Below, one piece after another: positions 48,110-57,471 of a stretch of DNA of 64,000 nt (position 1 is its first letter; each line of letters starts with the position of its first letter). The stretch comes from Sphingomonas sp. IBVSS2. GTDB lineage: Bacteria; Pseudomonadota; Alphaproteobacteria; Sphingomonadales; Sphingomonadaceae. The translations under genes were made by a program, and so were the position numbers. The notes beneath the pieces were generated by a model, which did not search any database, had not been told where the DNA came from, and saw only the letters and a program-made list of their open reading frames with translations. Where the stretch lies: the NCBI RefSeq assembly GCF_002127225.1, contig NZ_NFUR01000006.1, positions 1 through 64,000 on the forward strand. The letters are read 5' to 3'.

Positions 48110-49513
48110 ATGTTCCGATCCACCCTCGCCGCAGCCCTTCTCATCGCCACGCCCGCCGCCGCGCAGCAGCTCTCCGCCGACGAGACCGCGCAGGTCGACG
48201 CCATCGTCACCAACGCCCTCAAATCCTCGGGCGTGCCTTCCGCCTCGATCGCGATCGTACGCGACGGCAGGATCGTCTTCGCCAAGGCCTATGGCGATCA
48301 GGGCCCGGGGATGAAGGCGACCAGCCCGGCGGCGAAATACCAGATCGCATCGATCTCCAAGCAGTTCACCGCGGCGGCGATCCTGCTGCTCGAGGAGGAA
48401 GGCAAGCTCGGCCTCGACGACAAGGTGTCGAAATGGGTGCCGGACATCACCGGCGCCGACCGGATCACCATCCGCCAGCTGCTCAGCCACACTGCCGGCA
48501 TCCAGGACTATTGGCCGCAGGACTATGACTTCGCCGCGATGGAGAAGCCGGTCACGCCCCGGCAGATCCTCGATCGCTGGGCGAAGAAGCCGCTCGATTT
48601 CGAACCGGGCACCGCCTGGCAATATTCGAACACCGGCTATGTCGTCGCCGGCATGATCATCGAGAAGGCGTCGGGCATGAAGCTGCTCGACTATCTCCAG
48701 AAGAAGATCTTCAAACCGCTCGGCATCGACGCGATGGATCAGGACTATGCGGTGGGCAAGGGCTTCCCGCAGGGCAATCACCGCTTCGCGCTCGGGCCCG
48801 TCCGCGCGGCCCGGCCGGCGGCGCATGGCTGGCTATGGGCGGCGGGCGAGCTCGCCATGTCGGCCAGCGACCTCGCCAAATGGGACATCGCCCGGATCGA
48901 CCGCAAGATCCTGAGCCCCGAGGATTGGGCGACGCAGGAAACCGCGATCAAGCTCACCAACGGCACCGATACCCATTATGGCCTCGGCGTCTCGGTCGGC
49001 AGCCGCGCGGGCGACAGGACCGTCGAGCACGGCGGCGAGGCCGTGGGCTTCCTTTCCGACAATTTCGTGATGCCCGAGAAGCGCTTCGCCGTGGTGGCGC
49101 TGGTCAATGCCGATTTCGGCGGCGCGCAGGACGCGATCACCGGCGGGATCACCGATCTCCTCCATCCGCTTCCTCCGCCCGTCCCCGTCATCTCGACGGA
49201 CCTTTATCACGATCAGCTCGCGCGCAAGCTGTTCGACCAGCTCCGCACCGGCACGCTCGACCGGTCGCAGCTCACCGAGGACGCCAGTTATTACTTCACT
49301 GCCCAAGCGACCGGGGATTATTACGCCAGCCTCGCCCCGCTGGGCGATCCGGCGAGCTTCACCGCGCGCGGCAAGCCACGGTTGCGCGGCGGGTTCATCA
49401 ATCGCAACTACGACATCGTCTATGCAGATGGCCGCAAACTGATCGCCATCACCTATGCCGAGCCGGGCAAGGATGGGAAGTTCGAGCAGTTCCTGATCCA
49501 GCCGAGGGACTGA
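48110..49513 (+). CDS. secreted serine hydrolase, class C beta-lactamase-like
   Basis: This 467-residue protein has a signal peptide (MFRSTLAAALLIATPAAAQ) and the S12 fold: Ser 81-x-x-Lys 84 (ASISKQ), Tyr-Ser-Asn at 172-174 (WQYSNTGYVVAG), and HGG (VEHGGEAVGF). The C-terminal extra domain has repeats of TGDYYASLAPLG type. Such enzymes act as D-amino-acid or peptide hydrolases rather than true beta-lactamases in most cases. The stop is TGATG-coupled to the M14-like gene, so the two probably act together in the periplasm. Confidence 0.9.
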   Translation: MFRSTLAAALLIATPAAAQQLSADETAQVDAIVTNALKSSGVPSASIAIVRDGRIVFAKAYGDQGPGMKATSPAAKYQIASISKQFTAAAILLLEEEGKLGLDDKVSKWVPDITGADRITIRQLLSHTAGIQDYWPQDYDFAAMEKPVTPRQILDRWAKKPLDFEPGTAWQYSNTGYVVAGMIIEKASGMKLLDYLQKKIFKPLGIDAMDQDYAVGKGFPQGNHRFALGPVRAARPAAHGWLWAAGELAMSASDLAKWDIARIDRKILSPEDWATQETAIKLTNGTDTHYGLGVSVGSRAGDRTVEHGGEAVGFLSDNFVMPEKRFAVVALVNADFGGAQDAITGGITDLLHPLPPPVPVISTDLYHDQLARKLFDQLRTGTLDRSQLTEDASYYFTAQATGDYYASLAPLGDPASFTARGKPRLRGGFINRNYDIVYADGRKLIAITYAEPGKDGKFEQFLIQPRD

Positions 49514-50421
49514 TGCGCCTTCCCGCCCTGGTCGCCGCCGCATTGTTCACCGCCAGCCCGCCCGATGCGGCGACGGTGCGGCCGATCGACCCGCTGACCG
49601 TGCAGGACGACGACTTCGCCCGGCACCGCGATCCCGCGGAGTGGCAAGGGCTTGCCGTCTCGGCCCTGGAATTCCGCGAGGAGCGCGCGCGCTGGCGCCT
49701 GTGGCGTATCGCCAATGCGAAGCACCCCGGGGGGCCGCTCTTCTTCGTGCCGCACGACAACGAGAATGCCGGGTTCGAGGCCGGGCTGGCGGCCGTACGG
49801 AAATATGGCGGCGTGCTGATCGCGATCGACTCGGGCATCGCTCCCGGCGGCGACGGCAGGCGGCTCAACGAAGCCGTCGACTATGGCAGACCGATCGACC
49901 CCAATCGCAATTTCGACACCGCGCTTCCCGGCTATGCGCGCAACGTCCTGGCCGATCTGGCGCACGGCGCCTGGCCGATCATCGCGCTCCATACCAACGC
50001 CAAGGGCTTCGAAACGGCAGGCTCGCACTGCAACAAGGGGGATCCGGAGGGCAGCGGGATCATCTCGATCCGCTATTGCGACGATACGCTGATCCCCAGC
50101 CCCTCGATATCGAAGGCCTGGCCGTTCGACGATGACGACACCGTCGCTTTCGCCACCTTCCTCGCCAGGGACCCGCCGGGCGCCGCCTTTTGCCGGGACG
50201 CGATGGTGGGCGCGGATTTCAACGTCGTGCAGGAGCGCGTGGTGACGAGCGACGGCTCGCTCTCCAACTATGCCGTGCTGCACGGCCTCGCCTATCTCAA
50301 CTTCGAGACGCTCGACCGGGGGCTGGATCCGGCGGAACTCGCCCTGGCGCGCGACCGGCTGGGCTTCATGATCGACCGTGCGATCGCCCTGTGCGCACCG
50401 GCGGTGAAGGCGCTGCGCTGA
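49513..50421 (+). CDS. secreted M14-like zinc carboxypeptidase-like protein
   Basis: This 302-residue protein has a signal peptide (MRLPALVAAALFTASPPDAA). I read M14-type active-site motifs: His 81-x-x-Glu 84 (FFVPHDNENAG), Asn 131-Arg 132 in DPNRNFD, and the third zinc ligand His 160 (IIALHTNAKG). The overall similarity is weak, so M14 is a motif-based assignment. It would trim peptides from the C terminus. Coupled by TGATG to the serine hydrolase. Confidence 0.6.
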   Translation: MRLPALVAAALFTASPPDAATVRPIDPLTVQDDDFARHRDPAEWQGLAVSALEFREERARWRLWRIANAKHPGGPLFFVPHDNENAGFEAGLAAVRKYGGVLIAIDSGIAPGGDGRRLNEAVDYGRPIDPNRNFDTALPGYARNVLADLAHGAWPIIALHTNAKGFETAGSHCNKGDPEGSGIISIRYCDDTLIPSPSISKAWPFDDDDTVAFATFLARDPPGAAFCRDAMVGADFNVVQERVVTSDGSLSNYAVLHGLAYLNFETLDRGLDPAELALARDRLGFMIDRAIALCAPAVKALR

Positions 50422-50506
50422 ACGCCGGCGGGGGCCTGGCCGGCTCCTGCCCGCCCTCGCCGTCGCGCATCCTTCCGATCCCGGCAAGAGCCGAGATGGC
50501 GCTCAG

Positions 50507-52939
50507 TCACGGCAGCGCATAGGCGACCACTTCGTCGCCGACCGGCGTCTCCATGAAATGGTGGCCGCCGGCATAGATGACCAGATACTGCCTGCCGTTC
50601 GTTTCATAGGTGATCGGCGTCGCCTGCCCGCCCGCCGGCAGCACGGCCTTCCACAGCGTCTTGCCGGTCTTCAGGTCGATCGCGCGGATCAGGTTGTCGG
50701 TCGCCGCCGCCACGAAGATCAGCCCGCCCGCCGTCACCACCGCGCCGCCATTGTTGGGCGTGCCGATGCTGATCGGCAGCATCGAGGGAATGCCGAACGG
50801 CCCGTTGGTGCGCGCCTCGCCGAAGGGACGGTCCCAGATCGTCTTGCCGCTGGCCATGTCGATCGCGCGGATTCCGCCATAGGGCGGCCGCTTGCAGAGC
50901 AGCCCGGTGAACGGCATCCGCCAGCCGGCATTGACGTTGATCGCATAAGGCGTGTTCGCCTGCGGATCGCCCGCGCCCTCGGCGCCGCCGATCCTGCCCC
51001 GTGCCTGGTCGCGCGGCGCCCAGCCGAGCTTGTCGGCCTCGGCGCGCGGCACGAGGCGGACATAGTTGGGCATGTCGTTATAGTTGGCGACGATCACCCC
51101 GCGCTGCGGATCGACCGCGATGCCACCCCAGTCGGTCCCGCCATTATAGCCCGGATACTGGATCGAGTGCCGGTCGGCCTCGGGCGGCGTGAAGAAACCC
51201 TTGTAGCTCGCCCGGCGGAAATTGATGCGGCAGAGCATCTGGTCGATCGGCGACATGCCCCACATGTCGCGCTCGGTCAGGTCGGGCTTGCGCAGCGTAT
51301 GCCATAGCGACACGCGCTGGGTGGCCACGCGCTGCTCCGGCTCGACGCCGCCGCCCGGCACCTTCATCTCGCCCACCGGCGTGAGCGGCTGGCCGCTGCG
51401 GCGATCGAGGATGTAGATATCGCCCTGCTTCGAAGGCAGGATCAGCGCGGGCGCCCCCTTATAGTCGACCAAGGTCGCCTGGGCGCCGAAATCATAGTCC
51501 CACACGTCATTGCGCACCGCCTGGAAGCGCCATTTGGGCTTGCCGGTGGTCACGTCGAGCGCCACCAGCGAAGTCGCGTAGAAATTCTCCTCCGGCCGGC
51601 GCAGCGAGGAGTAATAGTCGGCCGCGGCATTGCCCATCGGGAGATAGACCAGCCCGAGCTGCTCGTCGCCACTCGCCATCGTCCACATGTTCGGCGTGCC
51701 GCGCGCCCATTCCTGCCCGGCGGGCGGCGCGCCGTTCCAGTCCGGATGCATCATGTCCCAGGCCCAGCGCAGCCGGCCGGTGACGACGTCGAACCCTTGG
51801 ATCACGCCCGACGGCGCCCAGCGATCCTGCCCGTCCAGCACCTGATGGCCGGTGACGAGCACTCCGCGGACCAGCGTGGGCGGCGAGTTGATCGAGACGA
51901 AGCCGGCGGGAACCTTGCCCATGCCCTGCTTGGCATCGACCTGGCCATTCGTGCCGAAATCGGCACAGGGCTTGCCGCTCCTCGCATCGACCGCGATCAG
52001 CCGCGCATCGAGCGTGCCCTCGATCACCCGGGTCGCGCAGGCCTGGTTCGCGGGCGCATTGGGCACGGCGTAATAGACCACCCCGCGGCACGCCGCGGTA
52101 TAGGGGATCGCATCGTCCGGCACCTTTGGATCGTAGCGCCATTTCTCCATGCCCGTCGCCGCGTCGAGCGCGAGCAGGATGTTCTTGGGCGTGCAGACGT
52201 ACAGGCTGTCGCCCACCTTGAGCGGCGTGTTCTCGGCGCCATAGGTCTTCCGGATCATCGGGGAGGACGGCAGGTCGCCGGTATGGGTGAGCCACACCTG
52301 CTTGAGCTTGGCGACGTTCGCCGGAGTGATCTGGACGAGCGGCGAATAGCGCCTGGCGCTGGCAGTGCCGCCATAGACGGGCCAGTCGGCGCCGGTCTGC
52401 TGGCCGGAGGGGTCGACCATCCCCGCGGTTCCCGGCGCAGGCAGGCCGGCGAGCACCGGATCGGGCCGGCCGGCCGCGGCGGCCCAGAAGTTGATCACGG
52501 TGAGCAGCAGCGCCACCGCGACGCCGCCCAGCGCCAGCCGCCACTTGCCCGGCGCGGGGGTGAGCGTCGGCAGCACCAGGATCACCGCGACGGCGAGCAC
52601 CACCGGCGCGATCACGCGCGGCACCTGGGCCCAGGGATCGGGCCCGACTTCCCACCAGGCCCAGAAGATGCTGGCGACGACGATTGCGAGGTAGAGCCAG
52701 CCCCCGCTCATCCGCCCGCGGATCAGCAGCCAGCCCGACCACAGCATCAGCGCGCCGGTGAGGAGATAATAGAGCGAGCCGCCCAGTACCACGAGCCAGG
52801 CGCCGCCGATCGCGAGCACCAGCCCGATCAGGCCGATCGCCGCGCCGACGATCATCGCGGCGATGCTGCGGGGGCGAGGCGTTTCCTCCACCGGCTCGAG
52901 ATAGGGGATGCGCTCCCCTTCATAGCGCGTGTCGGTCAT
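50507..52939 (-). CDS. gcd: membrane-bound PQQ glucose dehydrogenase
   Basis: This 810-residue quinoprotein has five N-terminal membrane helices (about residues 25-150), then an eight-bladed beta-propeller. Markers include DWPVYGGTASARRYSPLVQITPANVAKLKQVW, RFQAVRNDVWDYDFGAQATLVDY, NGGTDWGGIAVDPQRGVIVANYNDMP and PTPITYETNGRQYLVIYAGGHH-like ends. It oxidises glucose to gluconolactone in the periplasm and passes electrons to ubiquinone. No pqq biosynthesis genes are nearby. Start ATG 52939. Confidence 0.95.
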   Translation of the reverse strand: MTDTRYEGERIPYLEPVEETPRPRSIAAMIVGAAIGLIGLVLAIGGAWLVVLGGSLYYLLTGALMLWSGWLLIRGRMSGGWLYLAIVVASIFWAWWEVGPDPWAQVPRVIAPVVLAVAVILVLPTLTPAPGKWRLALGGVAVALLLTVINFWAAAAGRPDPVLAGLPAPGTAGMVDPSGQQTGADWPVYGGTASARRYSPLVQITPANVAKLKQVWLTHTGDLPSSPMIRKTYGAENTPLKVGDSLYVCTPKNILLALDAATGMEKWRYDPKVPDDAIPYTAACRGVVYYAVPNAPANQACATRVIEGTLDARLIAVDARSGKPCADFGTNGQVDAKQGMGKVPAGFVSINSPPTLVRGVLVTGHQVLDGQDRWAPSGVIQGFDVVTGRLRWAWDMMHPDWNGAPPAGQEWARGTPNMWTMASGDEQLGLVYLPMGNAAADYYSSLRRPEENFYATSLVALDVTTGKPKWRFQAVRNDVWDYDFGAQATLVDYKGAPALILPSKQGDIYILDRRSGQPLTPVGEMKVPGGGVEPEQRVATQRVSLWHTLRKPDLTERDMWGMSPIDQMLCRINFRRASYKGFFTPPEADRHSIQYPGYNGGTDWGGIAVDPQRGVIVANYNDMPNYVRLVPRAEADKLGWAPRDQARGRIGGAEGAGDPQANTPYAINVNAGWRMPFTGLLCKRPPYGGIRAIDMASGKTIWDRPFGEARTNGPFGIPSMLPISIGTPNNGGAVVTAGGLIFVAAATDNLIRAIDLKTGKTLWKAVLPAGGQATPITYETNGRQYLVIYAGGHHFMETPVGDEVVAYALP

Positions 52940-53080
52940 CGCTTGCTCCCTGTTGCCCGCGGACGGATTGGAAACCGGGAGCGCAACGATTGAGTTCCAT
53001 CGTGAAGGAAGATTCTTGTCCCTCGGGGAAACGCAAAAGCCCCCTAGCCCTCGCCGCCGCCATTACCTAGATCAACGCCC

Positions 53081-54475
53081 ATGCCTGATCCCAACACGCT
53101 CGTTCAGCCCGACAAGGGCCAGCCCGCCCGCACCATCCATGTGATCGACGCCAAGGGTTTCGATGCCTGGCTCGCCGCCCAGCCGCCGCGCCACCGCACC
53201 GCGGCCGCCGCGCAGAAGCTGGCGCCCAGCGCCTATGCCAGCGCGATCCTGCCCGGCGACGGCGCGGAGGACTGGTCGGTGGTGAGCGTCGTCGCCAATG
53301 CCGAGCGCCTGTCGGTGTGGTGCCTGGCCAAGCTCGCCGAAACGCTTCCGGAAGGGACGTATCGCGTCGAGGGCGTCGAGCCGGGCAAGGCGGTCCATGG
53401 CTGGCTGGCCGCCCAGTACAAGTTCGATGCCTATAAGAAGGACGAGAAGGCCCCGGTCGGCCCGCGCGTGCTGCTCACTTCCGATCCCGCCCGGATCGAG
53501 GAAGCGGTGCGCATGGCCAATGCCACCTACAAGCTGCGCGACCGGATCAACACCGGTGCCAACGACATGGGGCCCGCCGATCTCGAAGCCGCCGCCGCCG
53601 AACTGGTCAAGGCCCATGGCGGCCAGCTGACCGTGGTGAAGGGCGACGAAGTCGAGAAAGGCTATGGCCTGCTCTGGGCAGTAGGCAAGGCCGCCGGCAA
53701 GGGCCGCGAGCCGCGGCTGATCGAGATCGAATGGGGCAATCCCGAGCATCCGAAGATCGCGATCATCGGCAAGGGCGTCTGCTTCGATTCGGGCGGCCTC
53801 GACATCAAGCCGGCCGCCGGCATGCGCCTGATGAAGAAGGACATGGGCGGCGCGGCGCACGCGCTGGCCACCGCCGAGCTGATCATGGCGTCGCGCCTGC
53901 CGGTACGGCTGCACATGCTCGTCCCGGCGGTAGAGAATTCGATCAACGGCGAAGCGACGCGCCCGGGCGACATCATGCGCTCGCGCAAGGGCATCACGGT
54001 GGAGAACAGCAACACCGATGCCGAAGGCCGCCTGATCCTGGCGGATGCGCTGACCAAGGCCGAGGAAAAGGGTCCGGAGCTGGTGATCGACTATGCGACG
54101 CTCACCGGCGCCGCCCGTGTCGCGCTGGGGGCCGACCTGCAGGCGATGTTCGCCAATGACGACACGCTGGCGAGCGAACTGCTGGCTGCGGCGGAGACCG
54201 AGGCGGATCCGATGTGGCGCCTGCCGCTCTACGATCCGTACAAGGAGATGCTGAAGTCGGACGTGGCCGACATGGTCAACGCGGCCGAGGCGCCGTTCGG
54301 CGGCGCGCTGACCGCCGCGCTGTTCCTCAAGGAGTTCGTCCCGGAAAAGGCGCAATGGGCGCATCTCGACATCTTCTGCTGGAACGGCAGCCACAAGCCC
54401 GGCCGCCCCAAGGGCGCCGAGGCGGTGAGCCTGCGCGCCGTGTGGAAGGTGCTGAAGGACCGCTACGGGAAGTGA
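53081..54475 (+). CDS. M17 leucyl aminopeptidase family protein
   Basis: This 464-residue cytosolic aminopeptidase has the metal-site motifs IGKGVCFDSGGLDIKP and ENSNTDAEGRLILADAL (the M17 signature NTDAEGRL), MKKDMGGAAHALA, and AEAPFGGALTAALFLKEFV near the end. It removes N-terminal amino acids. Compared with PepA, the N-terminal domain is divergent, as in the alphaproteobacterial PepB-like branch. Start ATG 53081. It is followed by a small hairpin and an inverted-repeat element. Confidence 0.93.
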   Translation: MPDPNTLVQPDKGQPARTIHVIDAKGFDAWLAAQPPRHRTAAAAQKLAPSAYASAILPGDGAEDWSVVSVVANAERLSVWCLAKLAETLPEGTYRVEGVEPGKAVHGWLAAQYKFDAYKKDEKAPVGPRVLLTSDPARIEEAVRMANATYKLRDRINTGANDMGPADLEAAAAELVKAHGGQLTVVKGDEVEKGYGLLWAVGKAAGKGREPRLIEIEWGNPEHPKIAIIGKGVCFDSGGLDIKPAAGMRLMKKDMGGAAHALATAELIMASRLPVRLHMLVPAVENSINGEATRPGDIMRSRKGITVENSNTDAEGRLILADALTKAEEKGPELVIDYATLTGAARVALGADLQAMFANDDTLASELLAAAETEADPMWRLPLYDPYKEMLKSDVADMVNAAEAPFGGALTAALFLKEFVPEKAQWAHLDIFCWNGSHKPGRPKGAEAVSLRAVWKVLKDRYGK

Positions 54476-54483
54476 GGCCCGTT

Positions 54484-54506
54484 CCCCTCCCCCGGAAAGG
54501 GAGGGG
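54484..54506. terminator. hairpin after the aminopeptidase gene
   Basis: An 8-base stem (CCCCTCCC / GGGAGGGG, 54484-54491 with 54499-54506) with a 7-base loop follows the stop at 54475. No T-run. It could terminate the aminopeptidase transcript. Confidence 0.4.
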
Positions 54507-54524
54507 GTACGGCGTCAAACCATG

Positions 54525-54612
54525 AGACACTGATCTGAACCGAAGACATTGGACACTTGCTGCGCTTCGATCGCGCGCAGGCGCAAGGAGGTCGTCGCAT
54601 CGGATCAGTGTC
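54525..54612. mobile_element. 88-base element with 11-base inverted ends, possible MITE or IS remnant
   Basis: AGACACTGATC at 54525-54535 and its exact reverse complement GATCAGTGTCT at 54602-54612 bound an 88-base segment with no gene. The right end carries the stop codon (54605-54607) and last codons of the minus-strand serine hydrolase. No target-site duplication is clear. It may be a miniature element or the scar of an insertion sequence. Confidence 0.4.
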
Positions 54613-56221
54613 TAGCGCCCGTCCCGGCAAGCAGGGCCAGCTTGCGATCGAACTCGCCGCCGTCATTGGCGAGGCGCGATATGCGCGCCGAGTGCCACAA
54701 ATGCCGCCGCCCCGCTCCGATCCGTCCCGCCGCCAGCTCATGGCTACCGAGCCGTTCGCATGCCTGTGCCTTCATCGGTTCGTCGTCGAACCCTTCCCGA
54801 TCGCACAGCAGTGCATAGAGCTTCATCGCGCCGACGGAGTCTCCCAGCTTCTCCAACACCTCGCCGCTCCAGAACGGGATCACCGGGCGGCGGTCGGCGT
54901 TCAGATCGAAACTGGCGAGCAACTGGCGGGTCGCGGGCTCCAGCCCGGGCGAGGTGACGTCCGCCAGCAGCCGCAGCATATAGACGTCGGCACGCGCGAA
55001 CCGTTCAGGCGCCACGCGCAGTAGAAGCTCGCTCAAGGCGACCACGCGATCACCGCCCTGTCCGGCCATGCGGGCGCGAAACGCCTGAAGCAGCGCTTCG
55101 TCGAGCAATTGTTCCACCACCATGGGCGCCGGCTTCGCGCCGATTGCGCGCGCGACGTCGGCCAGCGGCCGATCGAAGTCGATCGCCTTGCCGCCCATCA
55201 CCCAGCCATCGACGAACGCCAGGCCGAAAGGCTGGCGAAGTACATCCGCATAGTCGAGCTGCGCCAGCGCGGACGGCGTATCGGCATTGGCGAGGAATAT
55301 GAAGGTCAGCTTCTTGTCCGGCACCCGCAGGAACAGGGCAGACTCGGCCTGACCATAGCCGAAGACCCAGTGCAGGCGCATCCCCGCGCTCACCTGCGTG
55401 AACCAGCCATAGCCGTAAGGATGGCCATTCCGCGGCGCCGTCAGGCGCTCATAGGCAGCCTGACCGATCAGCGTGCCGCGATCCAGTGCGGCTGCGTACC
55501 TGGCCAGATCGTCGATCGTCGAGATCAGGCCCGATGCCGGATAGGCCGCATCCCAGTCATAAGGCCGCTCGACATAGTGCCAGCCCGTCGGAGAGGCTTC
55601 GGCCTGGTAACGCTTGACGGCCCGGGCCGCGAGCGGGTTGTCCTTCTGATAGCCCGTCATCGTTTCGGTCATCCCGAGCGGCGTCAGGATCCGCTGGCGG
55701 TTCTGCACCACATAGCTCTGCGGCGACGCCGTGGCACTGACCTTGTCGAAAAGGCCGGAGAGGAGATTGAAGCGGGCGCCGTTATAGACATAGGTTTCGC
55801 CGGGCCGCCCTCCCGCGCTCATGCTGAGCACATCGCCGAGCGTGATGTTGGGATCGCCTATCCCCTCCGGCGGGTGCCAGCCGGTGTTGAGCGGGTATGC
55901 CAGCAGAGGGTCGCTCAGCCGAATCTTCCCCTCCGCCTCGAGCTGGCTGAGGATGATCCCCGTCATCGACTTGGTGACCGATGCGATACCAAATAGCGAA
56001 CCGGACGTGATCGATGCGCCCGAGGCGCGATCCGCGATCCCCTCGTGGTGGCGATAAACGATCTTGCCGTCCTGCACGACGGCGGCGCTGAAGCCCGGCA
56101 ACCCCAACTGCGCGGCGATACGATGCAGGCGGGCTGTGAAATCGGCATCGCCCTGCTGTGCCTGGGCAGGCAGGGAGAAGAAGATAGCTCCAAGCGCCAG
56201 AATCCAGAACCGCAAGCGCAT
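54605..56221 (-). CDS. serine hydrolase, S12-like, with C-terminal domain
   Basis: This 538-residue protein starts at ATG 56221 (GAGAGGG upstream; signal peptide ending SLPAQA). The S12 core has Ser 81-x-x-Lys 84 (IASVTKSM). The usual Tyr-x-Asn is altered to Tyr 146-Asn-Gly (YVYNGARFN), and the HxG triad is replaced by FGYGQ. A helical repeat-like region of about 170 residues follows the core (VVALSELLLRVAPERFARADVYMLRLLADV...). The final codons fall inside the inverted-repeat element, so the natural C terminus may be lost. Enzyme activity is uncertain. Confidence 0.85.
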   Translation of the reverse strand: MRLRFWILALGAIFFSLPAQAQQGDADFTARLHRIAAQLGLPGFSAAVVQDGKIVYRHHEGIADRASGASITSGSLFGIASVTKSMTGIILSQLEAEGKIRLSDPLLAYPLNTGWHPPEGIGDPNITLGDVLSMSAGGRPGETYVYNGARFNLLSGLFDKVSATASPQSYVVQNRQRILTPLGMTETMTGYQKDNPLAARAVKRYQAEASPTGWHYVERPYDWDAAYPASGLISTIDDLARYAAALDRGTLIGQAAYERLTAPRNGHPYGYGWFTQVSAGMRLHWVFGYGQAESALFLRVPDKKLTFIFLANADTPSALAQLDYADVLRQPFGLAFVDGWVMGGKAIDFDRPLADVARAIGAKPAPMVVEQLLDEALLQAFRARMAGQGGDRVVALSELLLRVAPERFARADVYMLRLLADVTSPGLEPATRQLLASFDLNADRRPVIPFWSGEVLEKLGDSVGAMKLYALLCDREGFDDEPMKAQACERLGSHELAAGRIGAGRRHLWHSARISRLANDGGEFDRKLALLAGTGARH

Positions 56222-56337
56222 GAACACCCTCTCGATCCGATGACGAGATCGAGCATGACCCAAAATGCAACCGGTTACAATATCGCGGCGCGATTCACTA
56301 TTATTATATAGAATCAAATGTTTACTTGATCCACGAT

Positions 56338-57378
56338 CTAGAACACCAGCTTCCTCGCGAAGAAGGGCAGCATCTCTGTGTAGATGCGCCCGTCCTCGCC
56401 CCAGTGCCGATCCCCCCAGCCGCCACGATATTCCTCGGCCTCATAGGGTATGCCGAACGCATCGAGGGTGCGGGTGAAGGCCTGGAGCGAGACGATATGG
56501 TCGGGGTTGGCGTCTCCCCGCCCCCAGTCGAACATGAAGCCGCGCAGGCGCTTCAGATTATCGGCATGCGCCGGCACCTGGCGCTCGAGGAAGAAGCTGG
56601 CGTTGAGCCGCTCGGTCAGCGCCGCATCCACTTCCAGCCTGCCGTCCTTCAGCCGCGCCGGCGGATCGAAGAACAGCGACGCACGCGCCGGATCGGGCAG
56701 GTGCGCCTGGAAGATCGAGGTGAAGATCAGCGAGAAACCGTCGCCGCGCAGATCCTCGATCGATTTCGCGTCCTGCAACAGCTGCCAGTTGGGCCGTGAG
56801 AACATCGTCTGCAGCCCGGGCCCCATGCCGATGGGGTGCAGCGCATAGACCGCGCCGAAGACCTCGGGATGGCGCATCGCCAGGCGGATCGCGCCGTGCC
56901 CGCCCATCCGGTCGCCCGCGATCCCGCGCGAATCCCGCGAAGCCAGGGTGCGGTAGCGCGCGTCCACCCAGGCGACGAGTTCGCGGGAGAGGAAATCCTC
57001 CCAATTCCCGGTCGCCGGCGAGTTGACGTACCAGGAACCGCCTGCCGGGGTGGTACAGTCGACGGTCACGACGATCACGCTGCCGATCACGCCGCGCGCG
57101 ACCGCCTGGTCGAGCAGCGCCTGCGCCCCGTTGTTCGCCCAGGGCGCCCGGTCGTCTTCGAAGAAATTGCCGAGATAATAGATCACCGGAAAGCGCTTCG
57201 CGCGGTTCGCGGCATAGCCATCGGGCAGATAGACGGTGACGCCCCGCGCGCTGGGCAATCCGGCGGCGTTGCCCCTCAGACTGGCGGCGTCGATCCGGCC
57301 ATGGTCGAGCGTGCTCGCGGCAGCGGCGGGCGTGGCGACGAGGGCGAGCAGGCAGGCGAACCAGGCGAGAAGCGGCAT
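56338..57378 (-). CDS. esterase-D-like alpha/beta hydrolase lacking the nucleophile Ser
   Basis: This 346-residue secreted protein (signal peptide MPLLAWFACLLALVATPAAA) is of the esterase D/Fes-like alpha/beta hydrolase type: VTVYLPDGYAANRAKRFPVIYYLGNFFEDD, and DFLSRELVAWVDARYRT. The nucleophile elbow, normally GxSMGG, reads GDRMGG at residues 155-160, with Arg 157 (codon CGG at 56910-56908) in place of Ser. A later Asp (DWGRGDAN) and His (GDRHWGED) are kept. It is probably a pseudoenzyme, or uses another nucleophile. Start ATG 57378. Confidence 0.85.
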   Translation of the reverse strand: MPLLAWFACLLALVATPAAAASTLDHGRIDAASLRGNAAGLPSARGVTVYLPDGYAANRAKRFPVIYYLGNFFEDDRAPWANNGAQALLDQAVARGVIGSVIVVTVDCTTPAGGSWYVNSPATGNWEDFLSRELVAWVDARYRTLASRDSRGIAGDRMGGHGAIRLAMRHPEVFGAVYALHPIGMGPGLQTMFSRPNWQLLQDAKSIEDLRGDGFSLIFTSIFQAHLPDPARASLFFDPPARLKDGRLEVDAALTERLNASFFLERQVPAHADNLKRLRGFMFDWGRGDANPDHIVSLQAFTRTLDAFGIPYEAEEYRGGWGDRHWGEDGRIYTEMLPFFARKLVF

Positions 57379-57471
57379 CGGACCCTCCCGTGAACCACGT
57401 GCATGCTATGCGGATAGCGGCGCGGCACAAGCCTGCTCCACCATGGCGGTGCGATCTGCTAAGGATGCGCC

